Assembly: GCA_963842295.1 (NCBI GenBank)
Contig: CAWJFY010000010.1
Coordinates: forward strand, 62,001 to 126,000
Origin: JAJNBA01 sp963842295
GTDB lineage: Bacteria; Actinomycetota; UBA4738; HRBIN12
Direction of reading: 5' to 3'
DNA length: 64,000 bases
Shown: one piece after another, positions 1 through 8,863 of the stretch
Position numbering within the stretch: the stretch's first letter is position 1
Layout of the letters: the number at the start of each line of letters is the position of its first letter
Notes under the pieces: model-generated
What the model was told of the DNA's origin: nothing
The model's input: only the letters and a program-made list of their open reading frames with translations
Databases searched by the model: none
Translations under genes and position numbers: made by a program

Positions 1-193
1 CCCCGACCGCGATAGAGAGCAGGTGGGCAAGCGTGGTCTTCCCGGTGCCGGGAGGACCCCAGAGGATGATGGAGGGAAGGTGCCCGCCGTCGATCAACTT
101 GGTGAGGGGCTTGCCCTCACCGAGCAGATGATGATGCCCGACGAACTCTTTGAAGGTGCGCGGGCGCATGCGCGTCGCGAGCGGTCGATCCAT
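1..193 (-). CDS. rarA: RarA/MgsA-type AAA+ ATPase (N-terminal part; runs off the window)
   Basis: Only the first 64 codons are inside the window, starting at an ATG at 193 on the minus strand. The N-terminus (MDRPLATRMRPRTFKEFVG) and a Walker A motif GPPGTGKTT at residues 46-54 match replication-associated recombination protein A, a clamp-loader-like AAA+ ATPase acting at stalled replication forks. The position beyond aspS is where Mycobacterium has its RarA homologue. RuvB-like and clamp-loader proteins share this fold, but the opening residues and gene order favour RarA. Domains after Walker A cannot be checked here. Confidence 0.8.
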   Translation of the reverse strand, partial: MDRPLATRMRPRTFKEFVGHHHLLGEGKPLTKLIDGGHLPSIILWGPPGTGKTTLAHLLSIAVG

Positions 194-373
194 AGGGAAG
201 GGATTCCTTTCCGACGAGTAGAGTTCTCGGCTCCGTCCAGCCGAGGATTGAATGATAGGCCCTCGAAACCGAGGGAGGCACCGTCACGAGTCCTAGGCCG
301 CAGCGAGGCTCCGCGCCGTTCCGCGCCCGGACGATCAGAGGCGACCCATGGACGGACAGATTGCGCTGCAACG

Positions 374-775
374 CTATCCGTCGTAGCGCCTGAGGATCCT
401 CTGCGGCCTGACCCGGTAGATCACCCGTTCCTGCCCCGGCTTGTACGTCCACGCCTCTCCGTCGTGATATCGGCGGTTCAATGCGTCGATATGGGCGTCG
501 GCCTCCGGGCCGGTCACGAACTCCTTCACGATCCCGTCGACCCGGAGCCACCGGTAGGGATCTTGCTCGTCGTGCAGCGTCACGGACACCCGCGGGTCAC
601 GGCGGACGTACCGATCCTTGACCCTTCCGACCGCCGTGTTCACGAGGACATGGCCTTCGGCCGCATCGATCCAGGTGACGCTGACGTGTGGCGTCCCGTC
701 GGGCCTGATCACGGCGACGTGCGCGAAGTTCTTCCCCGTGAGCAGCTGGACGTCCTCGTCGTTCAGGGTCGTCAT
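374..775 (-). CDS. Split beta-barrel (PPOX-class) flavin or F420-dependent oxidoreductase
   Basis: 133 residues, the full length of the small pyridoxamine-5'-phosphate-oxidase-like family. It has the usual order: an N-terminal strand with AVIRPDGTPHVSVTW, then DPRVSVTLHDEQDPYRWLRV and a C-terminal RVIYRVRPQRI. Many actinobacterial members use F420 or FMN; the substrate cannot be read from sequence. The ATG (775) overlaps the aspS stop as ATGA, so it is probably the last coupled gene of the hisS-aspS transcript. The 180 bp between this gene and rarA show nothing I can assign. Confidence 0.8.
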   Translation of the reverse strand: MTTLNDEDVQLLTGKNFAHVAVIRPDGTPHVSVTWIDAAEGHVLVNTAVGRVKDRYVRRDPRVSVTLHDEQDPYRWLRVDGIVKEFVTGPEADAHIDALNRRYHDGEAWTYKPGQERVIYRVRPQRILRRYDG

Positions 776-2595
776 CCTCGATCCCTCTCCTCGGAGTCCT
801 TCGGACGGCCGGGGACCTTCGGCCCCAGCAGCTGGAGGCCGAGCTCTCGGAGCTGAGCGTCGTCCACGGGTGCCGGCGCGCCGGTCAGCGGGTCGGCACC
901 GGATTGAGCCTTCGGGAACGCGGTGACGTCGCGGATCGCATCCTTGCCGGCCATCAGCATCACGATCCTGTCCAGACCCATGGCGATCCCCCCGTGGGGT
1001 GGCGCGCCGTAGCGGAACGCACGGATCAGGTGACCGAACTTCTCGTCGATCTCGGGCTCATCCAGACCGAGCACCTCGAACACCTTCCTCTGGATCGCCG
1101 GCCGATGGATCCTGATGCTGCCGCCACCCACCTCGAACCCGTTCAGGACGAGGTCGTAGGCCTTCGCTTTCGCGGTCTTCGGATCCAGGTCATCGGTCGC
1201 CGGGGCGGAGAACGGATGGTGGTTGGCGACCCATCTCCCCTCCTCGTCGCTCCAGTCGAACAGGGGCGGGTCCGTGTACCACACGTATCGCCACTCGCCG
1301 TCGCGGATCAGCCCGAGCCGATCTGCCAGGTGCCGCCGCAGTCCGTCGAGCGCCACCCGCACACGACCGATCTGGTCGGCCACGATGCACACCAGGTCGC
1401 CATCGGAGGCGCCGGTCGCCCGGAGGACGCCGCCGATCTCCTCCGCCGAAAGATGCTTCTCGACCGGCGAACGAACGCCGTCGGCCTCGACGACGATCCA
1501 CACGAGACCGGCCGCCCCGCGGCCCTTGGCGTCTTGGACCAGCTGATCGAGCTCCTTGCGCGAGAGCTGCCCGCCGCCCGGCGCGGCGAGGCCCTTGATC
1601 GCGCCGTCGTCGGAGGCGAGGACCGATGCGAAGGCGTTGAATCCGGTTCCCTCGAACACGCCCTCGAGATCGGCAAGCTCCATCCCGTAGCGGAGGTCGG
1701 GCTTGTCGGTCCCGAACCGCGAGAGCATCTCGTCGTACGGGATCCGCGGGAACGGGGTCGGCACATCGACACCGTGGATCTCCCGGACGTAGCGTGCGTA
1801 CAACGGCTCGATGACGGCGAACACGTCCTCCTGATCGGCGAACGACATCTCGACATCCAACTGGGTGAACTCGAAGCTCCGATCGGCGCGCGGCGCCTCG
1901 TCCCGGAGGCAGCGGACGATCTGGTAGTAGCGGTCCTGGCCCGCGACCATGAGGAGCTGCTTCAACTGCTGCGGCGACTGCGGCAGCGCGTAGAAGCTGC
2001 CCGGCCACAGGCGGGAGGGGACGAGGAAGTCGCGGGCGCCCTCGGGCGTGGAGCGCGTGAGCAGAGGCGTCTCGACCTCGAGGAAGCCGAGAGACTCCAT
2101 GTGGTCGCGCGTGATCGCGTTCATCCGATGACGGATGCGAAGGATCGCGGTCATCTCGGGACGACGGAGGTCGAGGTACCGGAATCGGAGGCGAAGCTCC
2201 TCCCCCGCCTCGATCCGGTCCTCGATCGGGAAGGGGGGCGTCTCCGCCTCGGCCAGGACCTCGAGCGATGCGGCAGCGACCTCGACCTCCCCCGTGGGAA
2301 GCTGGGGATTGGCCATGCCTCCGGGACGCGACCGGACGGTGCCGGTCACGCGGACCACGTCCTCCGAGCCGAGCCGCTGCGCTGTCGCGTGCGCGTCCGC
2401 CGCCTCCTCCGGATGGAACACCACCTGGACGATGCCTTCGCGGTCACGAAGGTCGATGAAGGTGACGCCGCCGTGGTCCCTACGGCTGGCGACCCAGCCG
2501 CAGAGGACGACGGCGTCGTCGACGTGCTCTGCGGTCAACTCCCCACACGCGTGGGTGCGCATCGCGGTCCGGTAGATGCTGTCGCCTCCCTTCAT
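772..2595 (-). CDS. aspS: Aspartyl-tRNA synthetase, apparently non-discriminating type (Asp/Asn)
   Basis: 607 residues, normal bacterial length. An N-terminal anticodon-binding OB fold (about 1-120) precedes a class II catalytic core with QSPQQLKQLLMV and RFGTDKPDLRYG, a GAD insertion and a C-terminal GIAMGLDRIVMLMAG (motif 3). The start ATG at 2595 overlaps the hisS stop (ATGA) and has GGGAGG 9 nt upstream; an internal ATG at 2562 is the alternative. His41 (in RRDHGG) and the Gly pair at 92-93 (RPGGMANP) correspond to the residues reported in Pseudomonas aeruginosa AspRS for charging both tRNA-Asp and tRNA-Asn. This implies that GatCAB is encoded elsewhere (inference). Confidence 0.95.
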   Translation of the reverse strand: MKGGDSIYRTAMRTHACGELTAEHVDDAVVLCGWVASRRDHGGVTFIDLRDREGIVQVVFHPEEAADAHATAQRLGSEDVVRVTGTVRSRPGGMANPQLPTGEVEVAAASLEVLAEAETPPFPIEDRIEAGEELRLRFRYLDLRRPEMTAILRIRHRMNAITRDHMESLGFLEVETPLLTRSTPEGARDFLVPSRLWPGSFYALPQSPQQLKQLLMVAGQDRYYQIVRCLRDEAPRADRSFEFTQLDVEMSFADQEDVFAVIEPLYARYVREIHGVDVPTPFPRIPYDEMLSRFGTDKPDLRYGMELADLEGVFEGTGFNAFASVLASDDGAIKGLAAPGGGQLSRKELDQLVQDAKGRGAAGLVWIVVEADGVRSPVEKHLSAEEIGGVLRATGASDGDLVCIVADQIGRVRVALDGLRRHLADRLGLIRDGEWRYVWYTDPPLFDWSDEEGRWVANHHPFSAPATDDLDPKTAKAKAYDLVLNGFEVGGGSIRIHRPAIQRKVFEVLGLDEPEIDEKFGHLIRAFRYGAPPHGGIAMGLDRIVMLMAGKDAIRDVTAFPKAQSGADPLTGAPAPVDDAQLRELGLQLLGPKVPGRPKDSEERDRG

Positions 2596-3860
2596 CGCGG
2601 GGAGCCTCCCCCGCCGAGCCTTGCCGTCAGGGCGTCGGCCGCCACGTCCTCCTGCTCCCCGTCCGCGAGCCGGCGCAGCGTGACGGCACCGGTCTCGAGC
2701 TCCCGTTCCCCGACGATCGCGGCGTATGTCGCGCCGGTGCGGTCGGCCATCTTGAGCTGTGCCTTGAGCGGCCGGTCCCCGAAGGCGGTGTCCGCCGCGA
2801 CGCCGGCCGCGCGAAGCTCGCGCACGAGCTCGAGCGCCCGGGCGCGGCCGGCGTCGCCGAGCCCCACCACGAACACCGTGAGACCGGGCTCCTCCGGCGG
2901 CGCGAGCCCTTCCTCCTCGATCGCCATCAGGACCCGCTCCAGTCCCATCCCGAACCCCACGCCAGGCACGTGCGGCCCGCCGAGCACCTCGGCCAGCCCG
3001 TCGTAGCGGCCTCCGCCGAAGAGCGTCGCCTGCTGCGGCGACAGCTCCGGGCTCACGAACTCGAAGGCCGTTCGCGTGTAGTAGTCGAGCCCCCGCACCA
3101 GGGTGGGCTCGATCACCCACGAGAGCCCGGTGTCCTTCAGCCCGTCCTGCACGCCGTCGAAGTGCCCGCGGCACGGATCGCACAGCCGGTCGATGATCTT
3201 CGGCGCCTCGCGCGCGACCGCACGGCAGGCGTCGTCCTTGCAGTCCAGGACCCGGAGCGGGTTGTCCTCGAATCGATCCCGGTGCTCATCGCTCAGACGC
3301 TCCCGGTTGGCACGGAGGAAGGCAACCAGTTCCTCCCGGTAGGCCGGCCGGCAGACCTCGTCACCGATCGAGTTCAACTGGAGCTCGATCCGGGTGAGGT
3401 CCAGCCCCCGCAGGTACGCGTCGCCGACGGCGATCACCTCGACATCCGCCGCGGGGTCTTCCGCGCCGAACACCTCGATGCCGAACTGCCGATGCTCGCG
3501 GTAGCGGCCCTCCTGCGGGCGCGCGTATCGATACATCCGTGTCAGGTAGTAAGCCTTGAACGGCGAGGGCTGCTCCTGCATCTCCGCGAGGTAGGCGCGC
3601 ATCACCGGCGCGGTCCCCTCCGGGCGAAGGGTGAGTGAGCGACGCTTGCGATCGTGGAAGGTGTACATCTCCTTGGTCACGACGTCGCTGGTCTCGCCGG
3701 ACGTCCGAGCGAAGAGATCGGTGGCCTCGAACACCGGTGTCTCCACGTACCGGTAGCCATGGAGGCGCGCGAGCGCGGCCGCCCGATCGTAGAGCCCTCG
3801 CATCCTGCTCCCCCGCGGGGGAAGCAGATCCAAAGTGCCCCGAGGTGGTCGAAGATCCAT
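2592..3860 (-). CDS. hisS: Histidyl-tRNA synthetase
   Basis: 422 residues, class II synthetase charging tRNA-His. It opens with RPPRGTLDLLPPRGSRMR. Motif 2 lies near TLRPEGTAPVMRAY, the histidine-specific signatures are RGLDYYTRTAFEF and GGRYDGLAEVLGG, and an anticodon-binding domain follows (TVFVVGLGDAGRARAL onward). An in-frame ATG at 3875 would add MDPRL; 3860 was chosen because homologues start just before RPPRG. The stop overlaps the aspS start by 4 nt, giving the hisS-aspS pairing common in bacteria. The MBL gene lies 28 bp upstream on the same strand. Confidence 0.95.
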   Translation of the reverse strand: MDLRPPRGTLDLLPPRGSRMRGLYDRAAALARLHGYRYVETPVFEATDLFARTSGETSDVVTKEMYTFHDRKRRSLTLRPEGTAPVMRAYLAEMQEQPSPFKAYYLTRMYRYARPQEGRYREHRQFGIEVFGAEDPAADVEVIAVGDAYLRGLDLTRIELQLNSIGDEVCRPAYREELVAFLRANRERLSDEHRDRFEDNPLRVLDCKDDACRAVAREAPKIIDRLCDPCRGHFDGVQDGLKDTGLSWVIEPTLVRGLDYYTRTAFEFVSPELSPQQATLFGGGRYDGLAEVLGGPHVPGVGFGMGLERVLMAIEEEGLAPPEEPGLTVFVVGLGDAGRARALELVRELRAAGVAADTAFGDRPLKAQLKMADRTGATYAAIVGERELETGAVTLRRLADGEQEDVAADALTARLGGGGSPR

Positions 3861-3888
3861 CAGCCGCGGATCCATCGGCGAGGATCCA

Positions 3889-4509
3889 TCAGGACAGGCC
3901 CACCAGGAACGGGTTCGACACTCGCTCTCGCCCGACGACCGTTCGCGCGCCGTGCCCCGGAAGCACCTCGACGGCGTCGTCCAGCGAGAGGAACCACTCG
4001 AGGCTTCCCCGCATGGCTTCGGGAGAGGAGTTCGGGAAGTCCGACCGGCCGATCGAACCCGCGAAGACGAGATCTCCGACGAGCACCGTGGCATCGGTCA
4101 CGAACGAGCAGTGACCCGGCGTGTGTCCCGGCGTGTGCTGGACCCCGATCGAGAACCCCGCGAGCGCGAGAGCCTCACCGCCCACCAGTCGACGAAGATC
4201 CTTGACGGGCGTCAGCGGGTTGTCGAAGCCTGGGTTCCAGGCATCGATGTCCTCGAACGCGACGGCGTCGCCCTGGTGGATATAGACCGGCACGTCGTCA
4301 CCGGCAAGATCACCTGCAGCGTAGGCGTGGTCGATGTGGGCATGGGTGAGCAGGATCGCCGCCGGACGCTTCCCGGCGCGCTCGAGGAGCAACCGCACCT
4401 CATCAGGCTCGAAACCGGGGTCGACGACCAGCGCGTCTTCACTTCCTTCGGCGGCGAGCAGCCAGCAGTTGGTGCCGAACGGGTTCCGGTCGAAGACGTC
4501 CAAGTACAT
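3889..4509 (-). CDS. MBL-fold metal-dependent hydrolase (glyoxalase II-like)
   Basis: 206 residues with the metallo-beta-lactamase signature THAHIDH near residue 57, then HTPGHTPGH and a C-terminal LPGHG, which together supply the di-metal ligands. Length and motifs match the YcbL/GloB-like thioesterase hydrolases that sit upstream of hisS in many actinobacteria. The natural thioester substrate is unknown. It diverges from the thiol oxidoreductase gene across only 52 bp. Cytoplasmic; no signal peptide. Confidence 0.85.
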   Translation of the reverse strand: MYLDVFDRNPFGTNCWLLAAEGSEDALVVDPGFEPDEVRLLLERAGKRPAAILLTHAHIDHAYAAGDLAGDDVPVYIHQGDAVAFEDIDAWNPGFDNPLTPVKDLRRLVGGEALALAGFSIGVQHTPGHTPGHCSFVTDATVLVGDLVFAGSIGRSDFPNSSPEAMRGSLEWFLSLDDAVEVLPGHGARTVVGRERVSNPFLVGLS

Positions 4510-4517
4510 CTCGCGGC

Positions 4518-4554
4518 ATCGTACCGGGCGACCCCACGCGTCCGCCCGTACGCT
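4518..4554. promoter_or_regulatory. Short divergent promoter region between MBL hydrolase and DCC protein
   Basis: The 52 bp between the two divergent starts contain a -10-like TACGAT reading left (4523-4518, 8 nt before the MBL ATG) and a -10-like TACGCT reading right (4549-4554, 7 nt before the DCC ATG). Neither start has a Shine-Dalgarno sequence, so both messages may be leaderless. No convincing -35 boxes were found; this is inference from spacing alone. Confidence 0.35.
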
Positions 4555-4561
4555 CTCTGCG

Positions 4562-4966
4562 ATGGAACGACACGTCGTGCTCTACGACGAGGAGTGCGGC
4601 TTCTGCCGCTGGGCGCTCGACCAGCTTCTCCGTTGGGACCGGCGGGAGAACCTTCGCGCCGCTCCGATCCAGAGCGATGAGGGCGATCGGCTCCTCGGCG
4701 AACTGAGCGAGCAGGCCAGGCTTTCGTCGTGGCACCTCGTCACGCCCGATGGGCGACGGCACTCGGGGGGTGCCGCGACCGGGCCGCTGGCTCGCCTCAT
4801 GCCCTTGGGCGCCCCCGTCGCGCTCCTCGCAGAGACGTTCCCCCGGATCACCGACCGGCTCTATCGCTGGGTGGCGCGCAACCGAGGGACAGCCGGTCGG
4901 CGGCTCGGCGAACGAACCTGCGCCGTCGATCCGAGCCAACGGACCGGGGGCGCTAGGTCGGGCTGA
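4562..4966 (+). CDS. DCC-family thiol-disulfide oxidoreductase
   Basis: 134 residues. The N-terminal motif VVLYDEECGFCRWAL carries the DxxCxxC signature of the DCC/YuxK family, and the rest follows the family plan (a helical middle, then a hydrophobic PLARLMPLGAPVALLAETF and an aromatic LYRWVARNR). Function is only broadly known (predicted thiol-disulfide exchange). No ribosome-binding site is visible; a -10-like box ends 8 nt before the ATG. Its 3' end overlaps the convergent dtd gene by 14 nt. It is the only plus-strand gene in the first 23 kb. Confidence 0.8.
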   Translation: MERHVVLYDEECGFCRWALDQLLRWDRRENLRAAPIQSDEGDRLLGELSEQARLSSWHLVTPDGRRHSGGAATGPLARLMPLGAPVALLAETFPRITDRLYRWVARNRGTAGRRLGERTCAVDPSQRTGGARSG

Positions 4967-5408
4967 GCGACGATCCCTCGAGCACCAGCGTGAACGGACC
5001 GTCGTTCAGCAGCTCGACATCCATCATCGCTCCGAACACCCCTCGCGCGACGCGCGCCCCGCGTACTTCGAGCGCGTCCGCGAGCGCCTCGACGCGCTCG
5101 GCGGCGATCTCCGGTTCCTCGGCATCGCCCCAGGACGGCCGCCGGCCCTTCCGGAGATCCGCGTAGAGCGTGAACTGCGACACCACGAGGATCGCGCCGT
5201 CGACGCCGGCGAGCGGCAGGTTCGTCTTGCCCTCGTGGTCGGCGAACAGCCGCAGGTTCACGATCTTCTCCGCCAGCCGCTCGGGTTCGTCGGGGGGATC
5301 GCCGCGCCCCACACCGACCAGGAGCAGGTACCCACGTCCGATCTCCGAAACGCGCTCGCCGTCCACCGTGACCGACGCCCGCAGGACTCGCTGCAGGACG
5401 ATCCTCAT
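4953..5408 (-). CDS. dtd: D-aminoacyl-tRNA deacylase
   Basis: 151 residues. It hydrolyses D-amino acids (and glycine) from mischarged tRNA. The active-site SQFTLYAD (canonical SQFTLYGD) and the cross-subunit Gly-Pro motif in LLNDGPFT are present, together with the family opening MRIVLQRVLRASV and VGVGRGDPPDEPERLAEKI. Its ATG overlaps the stop of the upstream methyltransferase (ATGA). Placement next to rel and the synthetases fits a translation-quality neighbourhood. Confidence 0.93.
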   Translation of the reverse strand: MRIVLQRVLRASVTVDGERVSEIGRGYLLLVGVGRGDPPDEPERLAEKIVNLRLFADHEGKTNLPLAGVDGAILVVSQFTLYADLRKGRRPSWGDAEEPEIAAERVEALADALEVRGARVARGVFGAMMDVELLNDGPFTLVLEGSSLSPT

Positions 5409-6004
5409 CTCCCGGTCGGCTCCCGGGCGATCACATGGAAGACGTGCCAGTGCTTCGGACTCTCGAATGCCTCGCCGTCTTCCTCTTCCTCTTCGAAGGA
5501 CTCCACCTCCAACCCGTCGAAGAGCTTCTTCGCGGCCCGGGCATCCTGGAACGTCATGTCAGGATCCGAGGCCCACGAATCTCGATCACCGAAGAGTTCG
5601 CCGGCGAACCGGCCACCAGGGCGCAGCGACGACCGCAGCCGCTTCCAGAGTCCCGGGAACGCTGCGGGCCGACAGAACGGCAGGCTGAAGCTCGCGAAGA
5701 CGAGGTCGGCGTCGGGGATCGCCACGTCCTCCATCGACGACACGATCGTTCTGAGGAGCGGCGTTCTCTCCGACGGGATCTTCTCGAGGACACGCCTCAT
5801 CGCATCCTGCTCGGCGTCGATCGCCGTGACCTCCCAGCCGCGGGCGATCAGCTCCGCCGTGTCCGTGCCGTCGCCGCATCCCAGGTCGATGGCGCTCCCC
5901 ACCCGTTCTTCCCGATCGAACGAGGCGAGGACCTGCTGGAGCAGTTCCCTCGGCTCGCGGCCCGCCTGCGCGTCGTAATACCCGGCCCAGTCGCCGGACA
6001 CCAT
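5405..6004 (-). CDS. Class I SAM-dependent methyltransferase
   Basis: 199 residues with the SAM-binding motif I IDLGCGDGTDTAELI near residue 40, acidic loop VTAIDAEQDAM, and a post-motif region LRPGGRFAGELFG. This is a Tellurite-resistance/UbiE-type small methyltransferase fold; the substrate is not deducible. An acidic stretch EEEEED lies near the C-terminus. It starts 3 nt after the rel stop and its stop overlaps dtd, so the three are probably one transcript. Confidence 0.8.
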   Translation of the reverse strand: MVSGDWAGYYDAQAGREPRELLQQVLASFDREERVGSAIDLGCGDGTDTAELIARGWEVTAIDAEQDAMRRVLEKIPSERTPLLRTIVSSMEDVAIPDADLVFASFSLPFCRPAAFPGLWKRLRSSLRPGGRFAGELFGDRDSWASDPDMTFQDARAAKKLFDGLEVESFEEEEEDGEAFESPKHWHVFHVIAREPTGR

Positions 6005-6007
6005 GGG

Positions 6008-8293
6008 CTAGCTCGGGACGAGGCGGTAGGCCTCGTACACGCTCTCCACGCGTTTGACGGCCGCCAGCAACGACGACAGGTGGGCCACGTCGGCCATCTC
6101 GAACGTGAAGCGCAATCGGGTGATCCGGTCCCGCCCGGTGCTCGACGTCGCCGCCAAGATGTTCACGTGGCTGTCCGAAAGGACCGTCGCCACGTCCGAA
6201 AGCAGTCGCGTCCGATCGAGCGCCTCCACCTGGATGGCCACCGAGAACGATGTGGGCTTGCCCTCGGCCCAATCCACCTCGATGATCCGCTCGGGCTCAC
6301 GTCGTTGCAGGGTTCTCAGGTTGGGACAGGTATCGCGGTGGACCGAGACGCCCTGACCCCGGGAGACGAACCCGACGATCGCATCCCCCGGCACCGGCGT
6401 GCAGCAACGCCCGAGCTTCACCCACACGTCGCCCAGACCCTTCACGACGACCCCCTTGGAGACGTCGGGCTTGCCGATCTTCACGGGGCGGGCGAGCGGC
6501 ACCTCGGTGACGTCCTCGTTGGGTGTCCCGGAGACCAGACGCGACATCCGCGCGACGATCGACTGCGGCGACACGTGGCCCTCCCCCACCGCCACGTACA
6601 GGGCCTCCAGGTCCGGGTAGGCGAGGTCCTCAGCGACACGCCTGAGCGTCTGCTCGGTCGCGAGCCGCTTGAACATCTGGTCCTGCTTGCGGACGAACCC
6701 TCTGACGGCGTCGCGACCGGACTCCATCGCATCCTCGCGCCGACCGCGACTGAACCACTGGCGGATCTTGGTTCTGGCTCGCGGCGTCTTCACGAACTGG
6801 AGCCAATCCTGGCTGGGACCTTCACCCTGCGCCTTCGACGTGAGGATCTCGACCGTGTCGCCGGTGCGGAGCTCGTAGTCGAGGGGGACGAGCTTCCCAT
6901 TCACCTTGGCTCCGATCGTGCGGTGCCCGACCTCGGTGTGGATCGAGTACGAGAAGTCCACCGGCGTGGCGCCCTGTGGCAGGTTCTGCACGTCACCCTT
7001 CGGCGTGAAGCAGAACACCCGTCCACCCGACAGGTCGATCCGCAGTCCCTCCATGAACTCCTGCGGATCGGCCATCTCTTTCAGCCAGTCCATCATCTGG
7101 CCGAGCCAGGCCATGTCCTGCGCTTCCTTCGAAGACTTGCCGCCCTCCTTGTAACGCCAGTGCGCGGCGATCCCGAACCGCGCGGTTCGGTGCATGTCCT
7201 GGGTGCGGATCTGGATCTCCAGCGGGATCCCCTTCGGACCCACGACCGTGGTGTGCAGCGATTGGTACATGTTCGACTTGGGCATCGCGACGTAGTCCTT
7301 GAAGCGGCCGGGGACCGGCTTCCACAGGGCGTGGACGGCGCCGAGCGCTCCGTAGCAGTCGCGGAGCGATGGGACGAGGACGCGGAGGCCGACGAGGTCG
7401 TGGATCTCGTTGAATTCCTTGCCGCGGATCACCATCTTCTCGTAGATCGAGTACAGGTGTTTCGGGCGACCCTCGACGTCGGCCTTCACGCCCAGCTCCT
7501 TCAGCTTCGCGCGCAGGGCGCTCTTCACTTCCTCGAGGAGCTTCTGACGCTCGCCTCGGCGCGTCTCGACGAGATTGGCGATCTCACGGTACGGGCCTGG
7601 GTTCAGTGTCTTGAACGCGAGATCCTCGAGCTCCCACTTGAGCTCCTGGACACCGAGGCGATCGGCGAGAGGGGCGTGGATCTCGAGGGTCTCGTTGGCG
7701 ATCTTGCGCTGGCGCTGTTCCGATAGTGGCGCGAGCGTTCGCATGTTGTGGAGACGGTCGGCGAGCTTGACGAGCAGGACCCGGATGTCGCCCGCCATCG
7801 CGACGATCATCTTGCGGACGTTCTCCGCCTGCGCGAGCTCGCCGCTCCGGAACTCAAGCTTGTCGAGTTTCGTGAGCCCGTCGACGATCCGAGCAACCTC
7901 GTTGCCGAACTCCTGCTCGATGTCCCCGAGCCCGACCGTCGTGTCCTCCACGGTGTCGTGTAGGAGGGCCGCCGTGAGGGTCGTGGTGTCGAGCCGGAGA
8001 TCGGCGAGGATCCCGGTCACGGCGACGGGGTGCTCGACGTAGGGCTCGCCCGAGAGGCGATGCTGCCCTTCGTGCGCCTCCTCGGCGAACCGATAGGCAC
8101 GTTCCAGCAGCTTCGTGTCGGCCTTAGGGTTGTACGAGCGGACCTTCTTCAGCACCGGGGCGAGAAGGTCGGGAGGGCCGGCGTCGGTGCGTCGGAGGCG
8201 GGGCCGGGGGATCCCCGGGAGCCGCCGGCCACGCTCGGGCGTGGCCGGCTGCGGCTCCTGCCCAACCTGCACGTCACGCCCGGTGGTGTCCAC
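6008..8293 (-). CDS. rel: Bifunctional (p)ppGpp synthetase/hydrolase Rel
   Basis: 761 residues, the full RelA/SpoT length. Domains in order: HD hydrolase (about 60-200, HDTVEDT at 112-118 intact), synthetase (about 260-390, with RPKHLYSIYEKM, EIHDLVGLRV and EIQIRTQDMH), TGS (about 430-490, CFTPKGDVQNLPQGATPVDF), a helical/CC region, and a C-terminal ACT domain. Both activities look preserved, as in actinobacterial Rel. The GTG at 8293 has a strong AGGAGG 5 nt upstream. It makes and degrades the stringent-response alarmone. Confidence 0.95.
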   Translation of the reverse strand: MDTTGRDVQVGQEPQPATPERGRRLPGIPRPRLRRTDAGPPDLLAPVLKKVRSYNPKADTKLLERAYRFAEEAHEGQHRLSGEPYVEHPVAVTGILADLRLDTTTLTAALLHDTVEDTTVGLGDIEQEFGNEVARIVDGLTKLDKLEFRSGELAQAENVRKMIVAMAGDIRVLLVKLADRLHNMRTLAPLSEQRQRKIANETLEIHAPLADRLGVQELKWELEDLAFKTLNPGPYREIANLVETRRGERQKLLEEVKSALRAKLKELGVKADVEGRPKHLYSIYEKMVIRGKEFNEIHDLVGLRVLVPSLRDCYGALGAVHALWKPVPGRFKDYVAMPKSNMYQSLHTTVVGPKGIPLEIQIRTQDMHRTARFGIAAHWRYKEGGKSSKEAQDMAWLGQMMDWLKEMADPQEFMEGLRIDLSGGRVFCFTPKGDVQNLPQGATPVDFSYSIHTEVGHRTIGAKVNGKLVPLDYELRTGDTVEILTSKAQGEGPSQDWLQFVKTPRARTKIRQWFSRGRREDAMESGRDAVRGFVRKQDQMFKRLATEQTLRRVAEDLAYPDLEALYVAVGEGHVSPQSIVARMSRLVSGTPNEDVTEVPLARPVKIGKPDVSKGVVVKGLGDVWVKLGRCCTPVPGDAIVGFVSRGQGVSVHRDTCPNLRTLQRREPERIIEVDWAEGKPTSFSVAIQVEALDRTRLLSDVATVLSDSHVNILAATSSTGRDRITRLRFTFEMADVAHLSSLLAAVKRVESVYEAYRLVPS

Positions 8294-8311
8294 GCTCGCC
8301 TCCTACCGGAA

Positions 8312-8317
8312 AGTGTA
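8312..8317 (-). promoter_or_regulatory. Candidate -10 box for rel
   Basis: Reading left, TACACT lies 18 bp before the rel GTG start and just ahead of its AGGAGG ribosome-binding site. It sits in the 44 bp between apt and rel, so rel may have its own start point besides read-through from secDF-apt. No matching -35 box was recognised. Confidence 0.3.
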
Positions 8318-8337
8318 GGGGACACCGTCATCACGGC

Positions 8338-8859
8338 TCAGTAGTGGATGAACGTGTGGAGCTCGTAGCCGGGCAGCTTCTCGCGCCCCTTCAGGAACTC
8401 GAGCTCGATCAGGCAGGCGATCCCACGGATCACGCCGCCGCATCGCTCCACGAGCGACGCGGCGGCTTTCGCCGTCCCTCCCGTGGCGAGCACGTCGTCC
8501 ACGATCAAGACTCGCTCACCTTGCTCGATGGAGTCCTTGTGAAGCTCGATCGTGGCGCTGCCGTACTCCAGCTCGTACTCCTCGGCGACCGTCTCCCAGG
8601 GCAGCTTGCCCTCCTTGCGGATCGGGACGAAGCCCGCGTTGAAGTGGTAGGCCACCGGAGCCGCGAGGATGAACCCGCGGGCCTCGATCCCGACCACCTT
8701 GTCGACCGTGCCACGGCCGAAGTGCACGACGATCAGGTCGATGATCGTCGACATCGCGTCCGGATGCGCGAGGACCGGTGTGATGTCCTTGAACACGATC
8801 CCGGGCTCGGGGAAATCGGGAACATCCCGGATCAGCGCCTTGATCTGCTCGATCTCCAC
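8338..8859 (-). CDS. apt: Adenine phosphoribosyltransferase
   Basis: 173 residues; converts adenine plus PRPP to AMP (purine salvage). It opens with the family signature IRDVPDFPEPGIVFKDITP, has IEARGFILAAPVAY, and the PRPP loop VLIVDDVLATGGTAKAA. The start is GTG at 8859, with GGAGGTG inside the end of secF about 7 nt upstream; the genes are 4 nt apart. The secF-apt-rel order is conserved in actinobacteria. Confidence 0.95.
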   Translation of the reverse strand: MEIEQIKALIRDVPDFPEPGIVFKDITPVLAHPDAMSTIIDLIVVHFGRGTVDKVVGIEARGFILAAPVAYHFNAGFVPIRKEGKLPWETVAEEYELEYGSATIELHKDSIEQGERVLIVDDVLATGGTAKAAASLVERCGGVIRGIACLIELEFLKGREKLPGYELHTFIHY

Positions 8860-8863
8860 GCCC

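Noticed and set aside
904..3006. Long open frame on the plus strand opposite aspS
   Set aside because: It is antisense to a well-supported synthetase and arises from GC-rich codon bias; its translation is compositionally biased and matches nothing. The same applies to the 2.3 kb frame opposite rel (5435-7726).
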